From: Sphagnum magellanicum
Lineage: Eukaryota > Streptophyta > Sphagnopsida > Sphagnales > Sphagnaceae
Reading direction: 5' to 3'
NCBI GenBank assembly: GCA_021904315.1
Contig: CM038922.1
Span: forward strand, 11,631,347-11,695,346
Length of the DNA stretch: 64,000 nt
The stretch's first letter is position 1. Each line of letters starts with the position of its first letter. A program made the position numbers and the translations under genes. Below are positions 22,503 to 36,100 of this stretch, piece after piece. The notes under the pieces were generated by a model, which was given only the letters and a program-made list of their open reading frames with translations, did not search any database and was not told where the DNA came from.

Positions 22503-25500
22503 ATGGAGGATGCAGGGCTTGCCTCAGGGATGCACAGAAGTAATATACCGAGTTCCAGGCGGTTTGGGATGCAGCTCTCGTCAGCCAACTTTCTCCCAGC
22601 GCCACTGTCAGCTCTCCTTGAGCTCACTGGGCTTATCAGAGGCCGGTCACAGTACTCCCAGGTGGAAGAAGGTGGGGAAATGGCGAGTGGATCCTCGGGA
22701 CAATCCCTTGAGAGCAACAGGGTTGGGGATGGTGGTGCAGAAGTTTCTATCAGGATATTTGGAGGAGGTGAGCCGGAGCAGGCACATGGTGTTGGACCTG
22801 CCCATATAAGGAATGCAGCTGATGGGGCTGCCAGTACATCACAAGGCTCTCCATCCTCTCTTCTTCCAATACGAACTGCTGGTAGTGAGAGCACATCAGG
22901 TGTTGCAATCAGCTCTGAGGACAGCAGTGAGGCGGCACAGACAGCAGGGGCTTCAGCAAATACTGGGCGGGATGCAGGATCCCAGCGGTATGATTTCCAG
23001 CAGCTAGCAAGGTGGATTGAGCAGGCCTTGCCATTCACCATCTTGCTGTTGATGGTCTTCATTCGACAACATCTCCAAGGTGAATTTTCCTGTCCCTTTT
23101 TGCATGTCAATTGCACACAAGCTTTTTTTTCTGAAAGTGATTCTGTAACCCAGCAAGTGCACAACAGCCAATATGGATGGACATGCACCATCTGGTCTTC
23201 AGCACTGCCTCCTTCAGCTTCAGGTGCTTGAAGGGATGCTCTTAGAGAGTAATAGGGCCAGCACCTGAGCAATGGAGACGTTCCTTGTTAGGAAGAGGTC
23301 CAAATTCTAGGTTGACCATGCTCTTTTACCAAGGATCTGTGTGAGCAGGGCTCATTCATTGTCTGCACCACAAATTGAGAAGCAGGAATAAATTCATTGT
23401 ATGAAGTTCATGCTTAAACACAGCTTTTGCCCTCAGCTTGATCAAATTGTAGTGGAAAGTAATAGTTTTTTTTGTCTGTTTGGTTCCAAAGAAAGGATGC
23501 AGCCAAAGGTATTGGTGGAATTCAACATTTTGGAATATATGTTCTCTGCACCTTTGTGCTTTTTGGCATGAGGTTCTTGTAGACTGACCATGACTCTCTA
23601 AAGATGACCTAATTCAGGTCTGCCTGTTGTTGAGTCCTGAACACTTGCTCTGCACTGAAATATCTGCCAACCTTGCCATTTCAACACAGGTGTTTTATGC
23701 TAAAATGTGTATTTGTGGCTATATATGACTGGGGAATTCAGAAAGCACTACCTCTAGTTCACCTTGTGATTAGTGCCTTCACATGTGATGGTTTCTTTGG
23801 GATTCATGAAAGGTCAAATGATGGGTACAGACTAGCTATTTGATGGGCAATAATCTTTGAAAGCAATTTTAGTACACTAGTTAGTGCTGAAGGCTGAGGG
23901 TCTGTTCCAGCTACATTCAGTTATGGCTCTAATTGTGTGCTATTACGAAGAACACATGCAGACCTGGAGGTCCTGGAATAGCAAATAGTTGGAGATCAAC
24001 CCCTGATTTTCTCCTTGTTGACATCACAGGTTTTATTGTTTCAGTATGGATCACAGCAGTAATGTTCAAGGCAAATGACTTACTGCGAAAGCAAACTGCA
24101 TTGAAGGTATCCTCCAAACTTTCCAACTGTCATCTTAAGTTGGTTCAATGAAAGGACTTAAAAGATAAGACAATGACCTGCATGTTCTTATGAAGGAGCT
24201 GATGTTTTTGAGCATGCAGAATGAAAGAAGACCAATTTTCCTAGTGGCATTGGGCATTGGCCTACTGGTGCACATTGTTGGAGTGTACTGGTGGTATAGT
24301 GCAGGGGCATTGTGGCGACCCCTTGTCCTTCTTCCTCCACGCAATATTCCAATGTTCTGGCAAGCCATCTTCATCATCGTAGTCAATGGTAAAATTGTTC
24401 ACTCTGCTTCAATGTGATTTCAGCCTCACAAAGTCTTCTCTGTTTGTTTTGAAGTAAGGATATCATATGTATAATTGTGCCTTTTTCTTACTTCATGTTT
24501 CCATGTGTAGATACTGTTGTGAGACAGGCCGCCATGGTGCTGAAGTCCTGGCTTCTTATACACTTCAAGAACAGTCGAGGGCGAAATTATCGCCGCCAGG
24601 TCTGGATAGCCTCACCTTCTCAGTGGATTCTGGTGGTTCTCTCAGTAGGTTTTAGGTTTGGGGATGATACAGTCTACTTGCATTGCATAAGTAAAAACAT
24701 ATTGAATACTTTGGTGGGTGGCAGGCTCAACTGTTGACTCTAGTTGAATATATTCTATTGTTGTATCGTGCCTTGATACCAGCACCAGTCTGGTATCGGT
24801 TTTTTTTGAACAAAGAATATGGCAACCTATTCTCAGCGCTAACAACAGGCTTATACCTGACATTCAAGCTCACTTCCACATTGGAGAAGGTACTTTGAGA
24901 ATGCATTGGCTTTCCTACGTTTTTGCATCCATGTGTAGATATGATATGCAGATGGATGCTTTGGGTAAATATCTTCAACTCAGGAGTCTAAATTGCAGCT
25001 ATCATATTGTGATGACAGACCCAAACATTCTTGGCTGCACTTCGAGCATTGTCACGTAGGGAAGTCCAGTATGGCGCCTATGCAACCAGTGAAGAGGTTT
25101 GTCTGCTATTTAATTTGTCTTCTCCTGACCTCTTCAATCCTAGAAAATGATAGGTTTAACTCTATAAATTGTTTTACAGGTTACCCATTCCAACATGTTT
25201 CCTTTAGTGTCAGAAATGTTTTCTTGACAAAAATCAACATTGGTAAATGGCCATGCTGTAAACTCAGCTTTGCATGGTCATGAACAGGAGTACATATTCA
25301 GCAGACTTTCTTTTCATGGTCTGTCTGTCAGCTCAGGGAATCCATCCTGTGGAAATACACAAAAATAATGACTAAAGTTAGAAAGTCTTCTATGGTGGGT
25401 GACATGCAGGTGCTTGCAGCAGGAGATATGTGTGCAATCTGCCAAGAGAAGATGCATGCACCAATTTCACTTCGTTGCAAACATGTTTTCTGTGAAGACT

Positions 25501-26251
25501 GTGTGTCTGAATGGTACGCTATTTGGCTTGTTTCTTTCAACCCCTTTTTCATGTTAGAACCTGGAGTACATTACGTTTATATTCTTCTCTGCCACCACCA
25601 GCATCAAGCCTAGTGCTTTTCCAAGGGGTTGAGGGTTGAATGTCCACTTTACACATGATATGTGCCACCACCCTTTGTAGTGATCATCAATACTGAGCGT
25701 CAAATTGTCGGCTCACTGTACAAAAGTGTGGGAACCTAGGAGCCTTCCTTTTTGGAATGATTGGGCAACTTCACTCTCTTGGTCAGGGGAATTGGAGGTA
25801 TCCAATTTAAGAGGGCTGGCCAAAGGCTGAAAGAACACCATCTTACCTTGCCATAGCAAAAGGTCATGCTGCTTCTGCAATATTATCTGGAAGCTCAAGC
25901 AACCAATTTTAGGAACGTTCAGCTAACTTGCATATACATTGAGAAGTTCAGGGTTTTTTCTGTTCCATGCATTTCAGGGTGATTTTTAAGCTCATGGATG
26001 GAAGAGTACTTGGGTTCATTCTTCTAGCATGGTCCTTATTCCACTGTGACCTCATTGCTTCGGTATTACTGAAGGCTTGTTCTCTTCAAAGTGCAGACAA
26101 TTGTGTATGGTTTCTCATGGTGGGATTTACTGCGGTGAATAACAGGTTTGAGAGGGAGCGGACATGTCCTTTGTGCCGGGCTGTAGTTAAATCAGCAGGC
26201 CTCCGGTCATATGGTGATGGCTCAACCAACCTTTTCATCCAACTGTTTTGA
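22503..26251 (+). CDS. RING-finger multi-pass membrane E3 ubiquitin ligase, RNFT1/2-like
   Basis: Predicted 454-residue protein of the RNFT (RING finger and transmembrane domain) family, ubiquitin ligases that in animals act at the ER membrane. Coding exons, all with GT/AG introns and phases that fit: 22503-23079, 24030-24106, 24220-24388, 24511-24599, 24725-24889, 25019-25096, 25410-25513, 26146-26251. Residues 1-170 are low-complexity and Ser/Gly/Ala-rich. From about 175 come hydrophobic segments ([85 protein letters not shown]). A C3HC4 RING near the C-terminus has C393, C396, C408, H410, C413, C416, C427 and C430, all present. It ends [12 protein letters not shown], typical of plant members. 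Length is close to the family norm. Start: first in-frame ATG of the long exon. It appears intact. Substrates are unknown. Confidence 0.92.
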
Positions 26252-27010
26252 GTCCCATATTGTTGTACAGAGAGCATGATACCAAGTTGGGTCACCTTGC
26301 CAAAACACATGTGAAGGAATGAATGTATTTTACAGTGGTGATTTGTGACTCTGCACATGACAGCTTAGGTATTGTCAACCATTAAGACTTGAAGTATGCA
26401 GCTCTCAAGAAATGTGATGGTCAGCACTTTATCTAGTCTGGTTGTGTTCTGTTGAGACTCTGTGCTCCTTCTTGGGTATTGTCCAGAAGTACCAGCTTTT
26501 CATCCCATGAGAGCAAGAGTTTTGAGGATATTTCCATGAAGCTTTGTCCAGTTTGGAAGAGTTTTTATTACCAGAAAAATGATCTCATCAAGGAGATGTG
26601 GTACATTGAAGGTGGATGTTTATTGGAAATTGATCCATTGAGAGCTTTAATTATTTGGACAAACCATGAACAAACAGTTGTGCATGCAGCAGAATTCTGT
26701 AATTGCATCAACTATAATTCCAATTGATCCCAATTCTTGGATGCATGGAGTATTAATGTAAATTACTAGAATTTGGGGCACTTACCACACTCGCCGAACT
26801 GTGTACCTCCACAATCAATCCCATGGTTTATATGAAGTCACTTGTGCCCCTAATTGTTAAGCCTGAAATTGAAGGGGATGAATGCTGTTGAAGATGGTTG
26901 ATTGGGAGGTCCAATAGAATGGTGGAATTTTCAAATTTGTAGTCCAGGACTATTTGCCAAGTGCAAATGGGCACAACCTTGGAAGGACATCATGTTTTGA
27001 TAGTTGTACA
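26252..27010 (+). other. Probable 3' UTR and downstream flank of the RING gene
   Basis: No conserved frame. A 91-codon open frame (26452-26727) has no domain and is likely untranslated sequence. I saw no canonical AATAAA that fixes the cleavage site. Confidence 0.4.
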
Positions 27011-28600
27011 AGTGCCTTATGCAAATAACACACTATACATATCATAAACCATCCATACTATCATAACCTTCCTTTGTACAAGACATGTTCATGCTTTGCA
27101 AGAAATGAGGGGACTTGGAGATTCCAAGCTGCAGTTTTGTTTTGTTCTTTGGTTCTCATTTTTCTTTCATGTAGCCAAGGTGGAGATGGTGCACAACAAG
27201 ATGGAGCCAAAATTGGCAACCATCAACAACAATTTAAAACATCCTTCTCTAATTTTGACTACCTAATGAAGAAATGTGATGATTTTAATCCATGTAGTAA
27301 GAATATATAAGAGTTTGTTTGTGTCGGTCATACCTATCTCCAGAACCTTTTAACACTTGCTCATGAATCTAGAAGCCTAACTCTTCTTGATCCCTTCGGC
27401 CTTCATTTGCTATGCAAATACTCTTCACATCTCTGGCTTTCTCAAAAAAAAATCACCTTCAGGTTTTTCAAATTTTCTTATATAGTTCATCACGAATTAG
27501 CTCACAACTTTGAATGCAAGTGAACTTGAACCTAAATACTTATAACATACTTTCAATTGTTGTTCCCTTGGAATTCATACAAATCAAATACGCTTAGTTG
27601 TTCAAGAAATAGCTTCAAAAAGCAAGCAAAATATTTGGTTTGACAAACTATGATAGCCTTGATTTCTAGCCTTTTGTTTCTATTGCTTGTGTATATGAAA
27701 CTATGTGCTATAGTTTAGAGAGTTTCAAAGCTCAATTCAAATTTCTTTATCTTCTTGCCTCAATTGTTGTCTTTGTTGCAATCTTTGAAGTTATGTACAT
27801 TGAAGATTACCAACACTACCTAATGTTGTCTTTTGCAACACTTTAGGTAATGTTGTCTCTTGATCATATATCTTTGTGAGATACAATTGGGGATAATAAA
27901 GAAAATGTCATCATAGGGCTTTGCATTTTGAAAAAACTATTAGCTTTGTTGATTAAGTTAGTTTTATGAACTCAACTTTCCTTCTCTATTGCTTCAATTG
28001 TGGAGGCCTTAATGCTAAAAAGCTTGTGCCCAGCAATTGAGGATCATATATTAAGGAGGTCTTTTTGTGATTCCTTTGAGGACTTTGAATTATCTGTTTG
28101 CCATCCTAGCCTAGAAAAATCAAGAACATCCCAACTAGTTAAATGGATGGAAGAATCACAAAATCAGTGATTTTTAGCACTATTTACTTACATTTGTAAC
28201 ACTGCAAAATTTCATGCCAAAATATCTTTGGTTCCAAGCAGATTTTTTGAGAAGCCAAATTTTAGATATCACAAAATTGAACGAAAAAAAACCCTGGCTC
28301 CAAGATTGAAAAAGGGGCCTTCGAATGCAAGAACCCCTCTCCCAAGTATATTACAGTTTTCAAATTACAGAGCTCCCTATCCCGGGCCCCTTATTTTGAG
28401 AATCGTGACCAGTGCTCAGTATGAGAGCTTGAAAAATTATTTCTCACATTGAAGTTTAGTTATTTACTTTTTTGCAACCTCGCCCATGAAACTGAAACTG
28501 ATTAGACTGCAAATAGGTGGGAGACTACTAATAGCAAACCACCTTGAGGAATCATTATGATTGGCCAATCAGAAACAGGGAGCAGCAGTCAGATCATATT
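27011..28600. other. Intergenic DNA between the RING and eS7 genes
   Basis: AT-rich with no recognisable gene. A short imperfect repeat (ACACTACCTAATGTTGTCTTTTG / ACACTTTAGGTAATGTTGTCTCTTG) lies at 27808-27862. Open frames here are short and without domains. Confidence 0.45.
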
Positions 28601-28974
28601 TATTACACTCGTATCTGGCAGGTGCACACTTTTGTTATGCCATTTACTAGCTTGAGCAAACTGTGCATATATGCAGGAGCAAAACCATGTTCCTTACCCA
28701 AAAGGGCATCTTTTGACTTTTCTTCATTTAATTTTAATGTGCAGGGTGACATACTGAGCACAGCTGGGTTTTCTTCAACGACAACCTTTACTTGCCTTGC
28801 TTCCACTTTGAACAACTTCAATAGGTTTTCGTTGACACTAGTGGTGCAAGTTAGAGTCGACGGCTGCACTCGACGATAGTTTAGGTTCGTCGACGATAGA
28901 GAGGGTTTCGTTCACAGCAGCGCGATCGGACAGAGCTATGGTGTATCCATCCGTCAAAGATTTGCGAACATTTC

Positions 28975-28982
28975 TAGGGTTT
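28975..28982 (-). promoter_or_regulatory. Telo-box upstream of the eS7 gene
   Basis: TAGGGTTT on the plus strand is AAACCCTA on the minus strand, the telo-box found in promoters of most plant ribosomal-protein genes. It is about 690 bp before the ATG but only about 180 bp before the inferred donor of the leader intron, so it probably lies close to the transcription start. The surrounding 28860-29040 is notably CpG-rich. Spacing and context support a role in coordinated ribosomal-protein expression; binding is not shown. Confidence 0.6.
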
Positions 28983-29039
28983 CGTCCACATGGAGACAGG
29001 ACGTGGGGCGTAGATTGAGATGATCGGACGGTAGACATC

Positions 29040-29661
29040 TGCGGCTATCTTCTCGTCTTCTCCTGCTGCAGCTTCATAAAAATTCTGCTCTTCTGCTGTT
29101 TGCCGCACTTTGGTAAAGAGGGCTGGCTTTGCACGATTCGCCGTCTTGTGTAAAGGTATGCATTCTGTTTCCTGCGCTTTTTCTGTGTATGTTTGCTTTC
29201 CTTTTGCTTGTTTCTTCGTTTAAGCGTTTAGGGAAATTCGGCAAAGAGAGTTTAGTAGGTAGAGTGAAGCATGTGTTCGTTTGGTCGAATTTGCATGTCC
29301 CTGGTAAAGAAGGGATCCAAGAAAGAGGGCTTTGTTGTGTATTCTTTTCTGTGTTGTGTGGAGGAAGTGGCTATTAGTTCGAGAACAATGTGCAATGAGG
29401 AGAAATCAAACAAATGGAATTAGTTGTTTCGCAATCATTGTATTTCAGTGGGATTGGCGTTCTTCTCTTATGTGGACATAAGTGCGTACAATGTGCAAGA
29501 ACACATGATTGAGTCTAAGAACATGTTGTGTAGAGCACGCACAATTCGAGGTCACGACTAGCTGTTAGTGTGGTATGGATAGCTTATTAGACGTGGATTA
29601 TGATTAGGTTTGAGGTTGCCTCTCACGTGGATGTTTTGTGCAGGTTGCAAGTTCAGCAGTC
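29040..29661 (+). other. 5' leader of the eS7 gene with a leader intron
   Basis: A CT-rich segment (CTTCTCGTCTTCTCCTGCTG) resembling a plant ribosomal-protein leader is followed by a donor TAAAG|GTATGC (intron from 29156) and an acceptor TTTTGTGCAG at 29643, leaving 18 leader bases before the ATG at 29662. A leader intron just ahead of the start codon is common in plant ribosomal-protein genes. Boundaries are inferred from splice-site sequence only. Confidence 0.6.
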
Positions 29662-31103
29662 ATGTTTACAGCTCGGAGGAAAATCCAGAAGGAGAAGGGC
29701 CAAGAGCCTGATGAGTTTGAAGAGTCTGTAGCTCAGGTTTGTTTTTGCTCCTTTGAGGAAATTTGCATCTTCAGAAGCTAGTGGGTGTAGAAACTAGTGT
29801 TTCTTGGCATATTGCAGATCCTTTGCAGGTCATTCTCTTGTAAATTTTCTCTTATAGAATGCCTGTCTGTGCAAACTGTTCTGTCATGTTCTCTCTAGAC
29901 TGTGGTTGTGCTGACAATTGCATTTGATTCAGGCTCTGTTTGACCTGGAAACAACAAATCAGGAACTTAAGAGTGATTTGCGGGACCTCTTCATCAACAC
30001 TGCCAAGTATGGTTCATACATTGGAAAACTGGGTTGTATTTTTAGAGATTGATTTGTGAGAATTTCTTGTTACCACAGTAGTGATGTTGAATTTTGTGGT
30101 TGTATGCAGGGAGGTGGATGTATCCGGCAACAGGAAAGCTGTTGTTGTCCATGTTCCTTATCGTTTGAGGAAGGCTTTCCAGAAGATCCATCCCCGGCTT
30201 GTGAGGGAGCTAGAGAAAAAGTTCAGTGGCAAGGTGGGTTGTTGTGATTTAGAGTTTATAATGGATTAATCATATATACCTTTCAGCAATCAAGGCATAA
30301 GGTTCTGTTGATTGGTGTGTGGTGTAGAATCTGCTTCTGAATGTCTCTGAAGCAGGCACTTCATTTCCCTTCTTTAGGAATGCCTCAGCTTATTCAAGTA
30401 TTTTTTCATTGGCATTCTTTCCTTGGGGTAGTTAAACTTTATTGAAAGCAAGGAAATTGATTCTTTTGCAGGATGTTGTGCTCATTGCCACCCGGCGTAT
30501 TTTGAGGGTTCCAAAGAAGGGAACAGCAGCAAACCGTCCCCGCAGTCGCACACTGACTGCTGTTCATGAGGCCATTTTGGAGGATTTGGTCTACCCTTCT
30601 GAAATTGTGGGCAAGCGCATCCGGTTTCGCCTTGATGGTTCTCGAATCATGCGGGTTAGTTAGTGCATTCCATGTGTCACAGCTCCTAGGTCAGCAGTTT
30701 CAAATTTGTCACCAGCAAGCATTGTTGTAGTAGAATGTGTTTTTTCTGGCATAAGGGGGAGTGGCAGTTTTCAAAGAAAATCATGTGGATATGTTTGATG
30801 TCTAGATTATACACCTCAGTGTATGAAGGTTTGTGATGATATCTTGGACTAGAAGCCTTCCTCTTTGGTGGATACTGTGGTTGTCTCTCTTGAGACAGGT
30901 CAGGATCTGGAGTAACCAGATGCACTAATTTGGTGTGGAGAGTTATGGTTTCATGGGATGTGTTGTGCATGATGCAGGTTTATCTGGATCCCAAGGAGCG
31001 CAACACCACAGAGTACAAACTCGAGACTTTCTCAGGAGTATACAAGAAACTTACTGGGAAAGAGGTTGTCTTTGAGTACCCAATCCAGGAGACAGTGGTT
31101 TAA
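29662..31103 (+). CDS. RPS7: 40S ribosomal protein eS7 (S7e)
   Basis: Predicted 193-residue cytosolic small-subunit protein, the usual length for plant eS7 (about 190). Five coding exons: 29662-29736, 29933-30006, 30110-30233, 30472-30654, 30978-31103, all GT/AG with matching phases. Family signatures are read directly: an N-terminal basic [117 protein letters not shown] and a C-terminal VFEYP. No stop or frameshift. eS7 is needed for 18S rRNA processing and 40S assembly. The start is the only in-frame ATG in its exon and gives the conserved MF/MY-TAR beginning. Regulation probably involves the upstream telo-box and leader intron. Confidence 0.97.
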
Positions 31104-33127
31104 GAGGATAAACTCCATTTATGGCTCTGTTTTGCAGTAAGAGTACTCGAGATTTAATTGCACAGTCAAGTTGTCCCTATATCTCAAGGAATGTGATTGA
31201 GATTATTGGGGTGTCCTTTTTGTTTGGGACACCCTACTTTTGAAATTGAGGTGAGGAGATTTTTGTTACTGACCCCTGATTCTGTGGGTTGTCAGTGAGT
31301 TTATTTGCTGATAGGTGTTGGAATATTGCTGTTGGGGAGTGCTTGGAATGCATTACCTAAATGCTTGTGAAATAGAGAAATTAAGAGATTTTTGAGTCAT
31401 TCAGATTGTGATTGGAGGCATTTTTACTCTTAATGAAGGTGATTATGTAATAATTTGGGGGCTCTACTCTGATAAACGCATGACAATATTGGGTTACCTT
31501 CAAAGTGCTGGCAAATTTCTCTGCAATCATATAGATTAGTGGCCCCCTCTGCCACCAGTTCAATGTGATAAATCATGATATCTTCATATACTTTAAAAAC
31601 AATGAAGCAGTGCTTGAGGGTTGGAAAAAATAAATTTGTACTTTTTAAAGAAATTTGATGACAAATCAATTATTTGGCTCCACCTGCTTCACACTACTAG
31701 TGATAATGAAATGATGAAAAAATTGAGTTTGATTATGTGGAAATTAAGGTCCATTTGAATGAAAAAATTATTAACTTTTGCCCCTTTGAACTGAAAATTG
31801 TGAAATGACAATTGTTCATAATGCCTCTTTGAGGCCTTTCCACCAGTACTAAAAATGTAGCAAAGGCCCTCAAGGTTTGGTAGGGTCAAAGGGTGGTCAC
31901 AAACATATCAAAATACATAGACTAGTCAACCATTGTATCATTGGCCCAAGTAAGATCATTTTTTAAAAGTCTTTAAGAGTCTTAACTTTTCAAAAAAAAC
32001 ATAATTTTGAAAAAAAAAATATTGGGTCCAAGTGTGAACTCAAGTGTCATTGACTCAAGTGATAAGGTTTGGAATATGAATGGGTCAATATAATATTTTT
32101 AAAAATTATTGATTGAAAAAAATCATTTGTGTAAATTTTAATTCTAGTGAAAATGATTTCTAAAACTCCTTTAGGTAGGACAACTTTAAAGTCCATGAGT
32201 TATCCCTTGGGATGGATCATCTTTTGAAGATTTCCAAATTGGAATATGTTTAGCCAATTCTCAAGTAATGATGGATAAAAAGTGCATTTTCAAAAAAAAA
32301 AATCAAAATTTTTTTTTTTTCAACACTTCCAAGATTTTTTTTCAATACATTATGTATGCATTTGCACCCCATTTCTCTTCAATTGAATCTAAATCCAATT
32401 GAATTTGAATTCAATTCATTTTGATTTTATTCCAATAAAATTTGAATTTAATTCAATTAAATCTAAATTCAAATTGGAATCAAATTGAGTTGAAAATTCA
32501 AAGTAACATGAAATGTCATTTATTATTTTCATTTGAATGGAACTTGATTTTCACAAAATCAATTAAGTTTTTTTCATCAGTTCATTATCAATGATGACAC
32601 ATACTAGTAGTTGGGAGCCCAAGTTAATTTTCAATGACATAAATCATTCTAAATTCAATAACTTTGTTGGTTCAAAAATTGTGAAATGAGCATTGTGCAC
32701 ATTATCTCATTGAGGACATTATGGTGTATATGATGAATAGGCCTCGATTAGTTGGAAAATGTAATTTGAAAATAATTTTCAATGACAAAAGTCATCATAA
32801 ATTTGTTAACTTCTATTATGTTAGTTCAAAACTTGCAAACCACCTTATCAAAGACTTTCCATTGATACCAAAAGCACAAAAAGAGACTCCATGGTTCGAG
32901 ACAGTCAAGGTGTGATCACAAACAAAACAAACATCTATCTTAACATATACATATATCTCACAATGTTGAGCCAATTTACTGAGCATAAAGACTAGAGCAT
33001 AAAGTCAAGGGATCTATTTCAAGGAAATCTATGGCTATATTTTATTTTGCATCTTTTGCTTCAAGGGGCATGCATTTAGTTTAGTTGTGTTTTTTTTTGT
33101 TGAGAACACCATAAATTGAAAAATAAA
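31104..33127. other. eS7 3' flank and AT-rich intergenic DNA
   Basis: The first few hundred bases are probably the eS7 3' UTR. Further on the sequence is AT-rich and without genes. 32370-32500 is dominated by AATTGAATTTGAATTCAATT-like words in both orientations, a simple near-palindromic repeat. Confidence 0.45.
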
Positions 33128-33325
33128 TTATTCTGTGAAATTGTTTTGTGGTTTGCCTGCTTCTGTGGAGAGCTTGATGAGGCCGGCGATTTGCCATGGT
33201 GGACAATTCCATAGAACATAAGTCATTGGGTATTCATCAGGATTATGGTTTTTCATCGACAGATGGAAATTGTGGGTGATATAAGCATTGGGCTGTAAAT
33301 GAGCTAGGGACTCCCAGAGGTCCAA
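33128..33325 (-). pseudogene. Unrecognised coding-like fragment
   Basis: A 65-codon minus-strand frame with balanced, protein-like composition in otherwise AT-rich DNA. Segments include LQPNAYITHNFHLSMKNHNP and DEYPMTYVLWNCPPWQIAGL, ending AGKPQNNFTE before a stop. CpG is kept in part (CGCCGGCC region at about 33180). I do not recognise the family. It could be a gene fragment left by a transposable element, a retrocopy piece or the last exon of a lost gene. No neighbouring exon was found. Confidence 0.3.
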
Positions 33326-36100
33326 CTTGGTTCAAGTATACCCTAGGTCATCCTTGATGCTTCCAAATTTAGGCACCATGAATTAAAAGGGCAAATAGGC
33401 CATTTATTTATTTTTTATTATTTTATTGAATTAGCAACAAAAACATTCAAAATTTTCATATCAGTGCAAATTTTGCACCCAAAATAAAACCTGCTACCGG
33501 TTAGTTAAATGATTTGGTCATATATTGTGTTGATTGATTTTATCGTCAGGTTCATTGGCATCTTATCATAATCTCAAAATATTCATTGGCTAGGCTAATT
33601 CATAGCTTCACTTGGAAATCACCATTTGGAGAAACCTCTGAAAACATGGATATGGGTGAATTATTTGGTCCTGCAACTCCAAAAGCAATTTCATTCTAAG
33701 CAATTGCTATTGCACAACTTCCTTTACAATTGTATTCAACTCCTAAAGTTGTGTGATAAAATGTATAGTACATGAAATATATAAGTGTTGAATAATTGTG
33801 AACCATTGAATATTTATTTAATATACTACTGATAGATTCCTTATGCATGACGAAAATTACACATACTAATTTATGGTTTTGAACACATAAATTTTCTAAA
33901 CATTTATTTTGTTTATAACTTTTGGTTTTTATTGCAAACTTATTTTGTCTAAATTCACAAAACAAAATTCAAGAACATGACATTGGTGTTCTTGCAAGGT
34001 TTTGAAAGGATTGAAAAGATACGTGCATAAAGCACACATGATCAACTTGTTGTGTGGCCCTAGCCATCACTATACTATATATGTAACCTAATATGAAGTT
34101 TCATCTAGAAAGTATTTGATAAAATTGTTATAAATTGGTAAGAATTTTGATTTGTAAATTGGCAAATTGATGGACATACTTAGGAGTTTATATTCATAAT
34201 ACCTAGTGTTGATATAATTGAATGGGAAGATGGTTAGACAATTATAATCATTATCTCAAAAATAAGTGAAGGTTCTTCAACCAAGCAAAGAGAATGGACA
34301 AAAACCAAATAGCAAAGTAAATTTTTGAATAACATGATGGTCAATGCAATGAAAGAGAATGAAATAGAAAGTAGAAATGCAATTATTGAATTAAAAATAC
34401 ATTGCAATATGGGCATTGCGTTTGTTTACTAGTTATTTACATTGCAATATTCTATGTTAAGTTCCTTTCACAATGAGAACACATTAATTTTTTGAACTCC
34501 TAAAAACAATATAATACCATTTAGGGGGATTACTTCTAATTCCTCTAAGTAGTAGGTTTAAACATATATCTCAAACTCTCGCCACCTTCAACCCATAAAC
34601 AAACCACTGCAACAATATACAACAAAAGACAAATTATAAGGGAAAATTAAATCTCTTCCAAGTTTTTTCTCATTAACAACTTGCTTTATGTACATGCATA
34701 TTGTACATAACAAAAAACCACAATCTACTTCTCTTACACATAATTTCAAAGGAGGCAAGTCGTATTGAAAGACCAAATGATGTGAAATATGACATTCTTA
34801 CTCAAAGTTACATAGCACAAAAAAAAACTCAAAATAGTAGTTGTTAATCTTCAATGTGTAGTTATAATACAAGAAAGTCAACATGAAAGGAATGCCATCA
34901 CTAAACAAATAAGAAAAGACCATGATAACATAAAAAGACCAAGTAAATTTGATAATATACAACAATGTACTCTTGCACTTTTTTTGGCCTTTAACAACAA
35001 CAACAAAAATGGTTTAGTGATTAACCATACAAAAATAAGCTTCCAATAGTGAACATTGGCTTATGTTAAATGTCAACTCATATGTACTAAACAAAATCAA
35101 ATGACAAAAGGACCTTATAAAACCCTCAAGCAATGGATGTTACTTGGGCATTAAGTTCCAACCATTCAAGGCAAAATCATGCCCAACAAATGGTGTAAAC
35201 AATACTTGTGACTAATACCAAACAAAATTAGCTTGGTTATAAACCGGGATCATGTTTACTTTAACCTTAACATGCAAACCATCAAATAACTCCTCCTTAC
35301 ATTTGTCACATCGTGGACCATGAAGTTAAACATTATTGACAATCTTTTTGGACAAGTATTCCATTATCAATCATATATTCTTCAAACAATTCATTATGTC
35401 AAGATGATTATTATCATGGCCAAATCTTTCCCCTTGTTACCAATTCTTATTACATACTTGACATGTCGGTTGATGTATATGACATTGACCTCCACCCAAT
35501 TATTAAGAACTCAATGGGACTATTATGGTATTGAATATTTTTCTCTTGAACCTCATTGAACATTCATGTGTCTATAAGTGTTATTTGACCCACTCCCAAT
35601 TACACATTTTTTTAGGGCACATGTCTTTTTCTTTTTCTTAAATATTTTTTATATAATATGAACTTTTAAAAATCATGTCTCTTGTCATTTTAGATCAATT
35701 TGTAAATATAACTTGTATGAAGATGTTCTTGCACTAAGAGGAAAACCCCAAATTTGCAATCACATTTTCACTTATTTTTAATTATAATATATAGTTGGAA
35801 ATGAAACACTCAATTGGAAAATGTTTTTTGCAGCTTGAAACCACCAAAGTTGACAAAAGATGAAAACAACATTTCAATTGCAAATGTCAACCATGTGTCA
35901 ATAACACAACGATAATCACTTTAAACCACTTTAGTTGCAAATGACACTTACCATTATAATATTTGGTTGTTTTCAATTATAACTCTAGGGTGGATGATCT
36001 TCATTCATTGATGTTGCATGAATCATCAACTTTTTTTGTTATGAGTTTGATTGTGTTGCAACTAAGTCGGGCAAAGGGTTCAACTATAAGTTCATGGACA
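33326..36100. other. AT-rich intergenic DNA
   Basis: No gene, RNA or well-bounded repeat that I can support. Confidence 0.5.

Noticed and set aside
22277..23272. 331-codon minus-strand open frame, the longest in the window
   Set aside because: It is antisense to exon 1 of the RING gene, whose low-complexity Ser/Gly/Ala-rich coding sequence leaves the opposite strand open. No domain is visible.
26452..26727. Extra gene immediately after the RING gene
   Set aside because: The frame lacks any domain and lies where the 3' UTR is expected.
30655..30977. Possible C/D snoRNA in the last eS7 intron (TGTGATGAT at about 30830 as box C)
   Set aside because: No CTGA box D at a suitable distance and no terminal stem.
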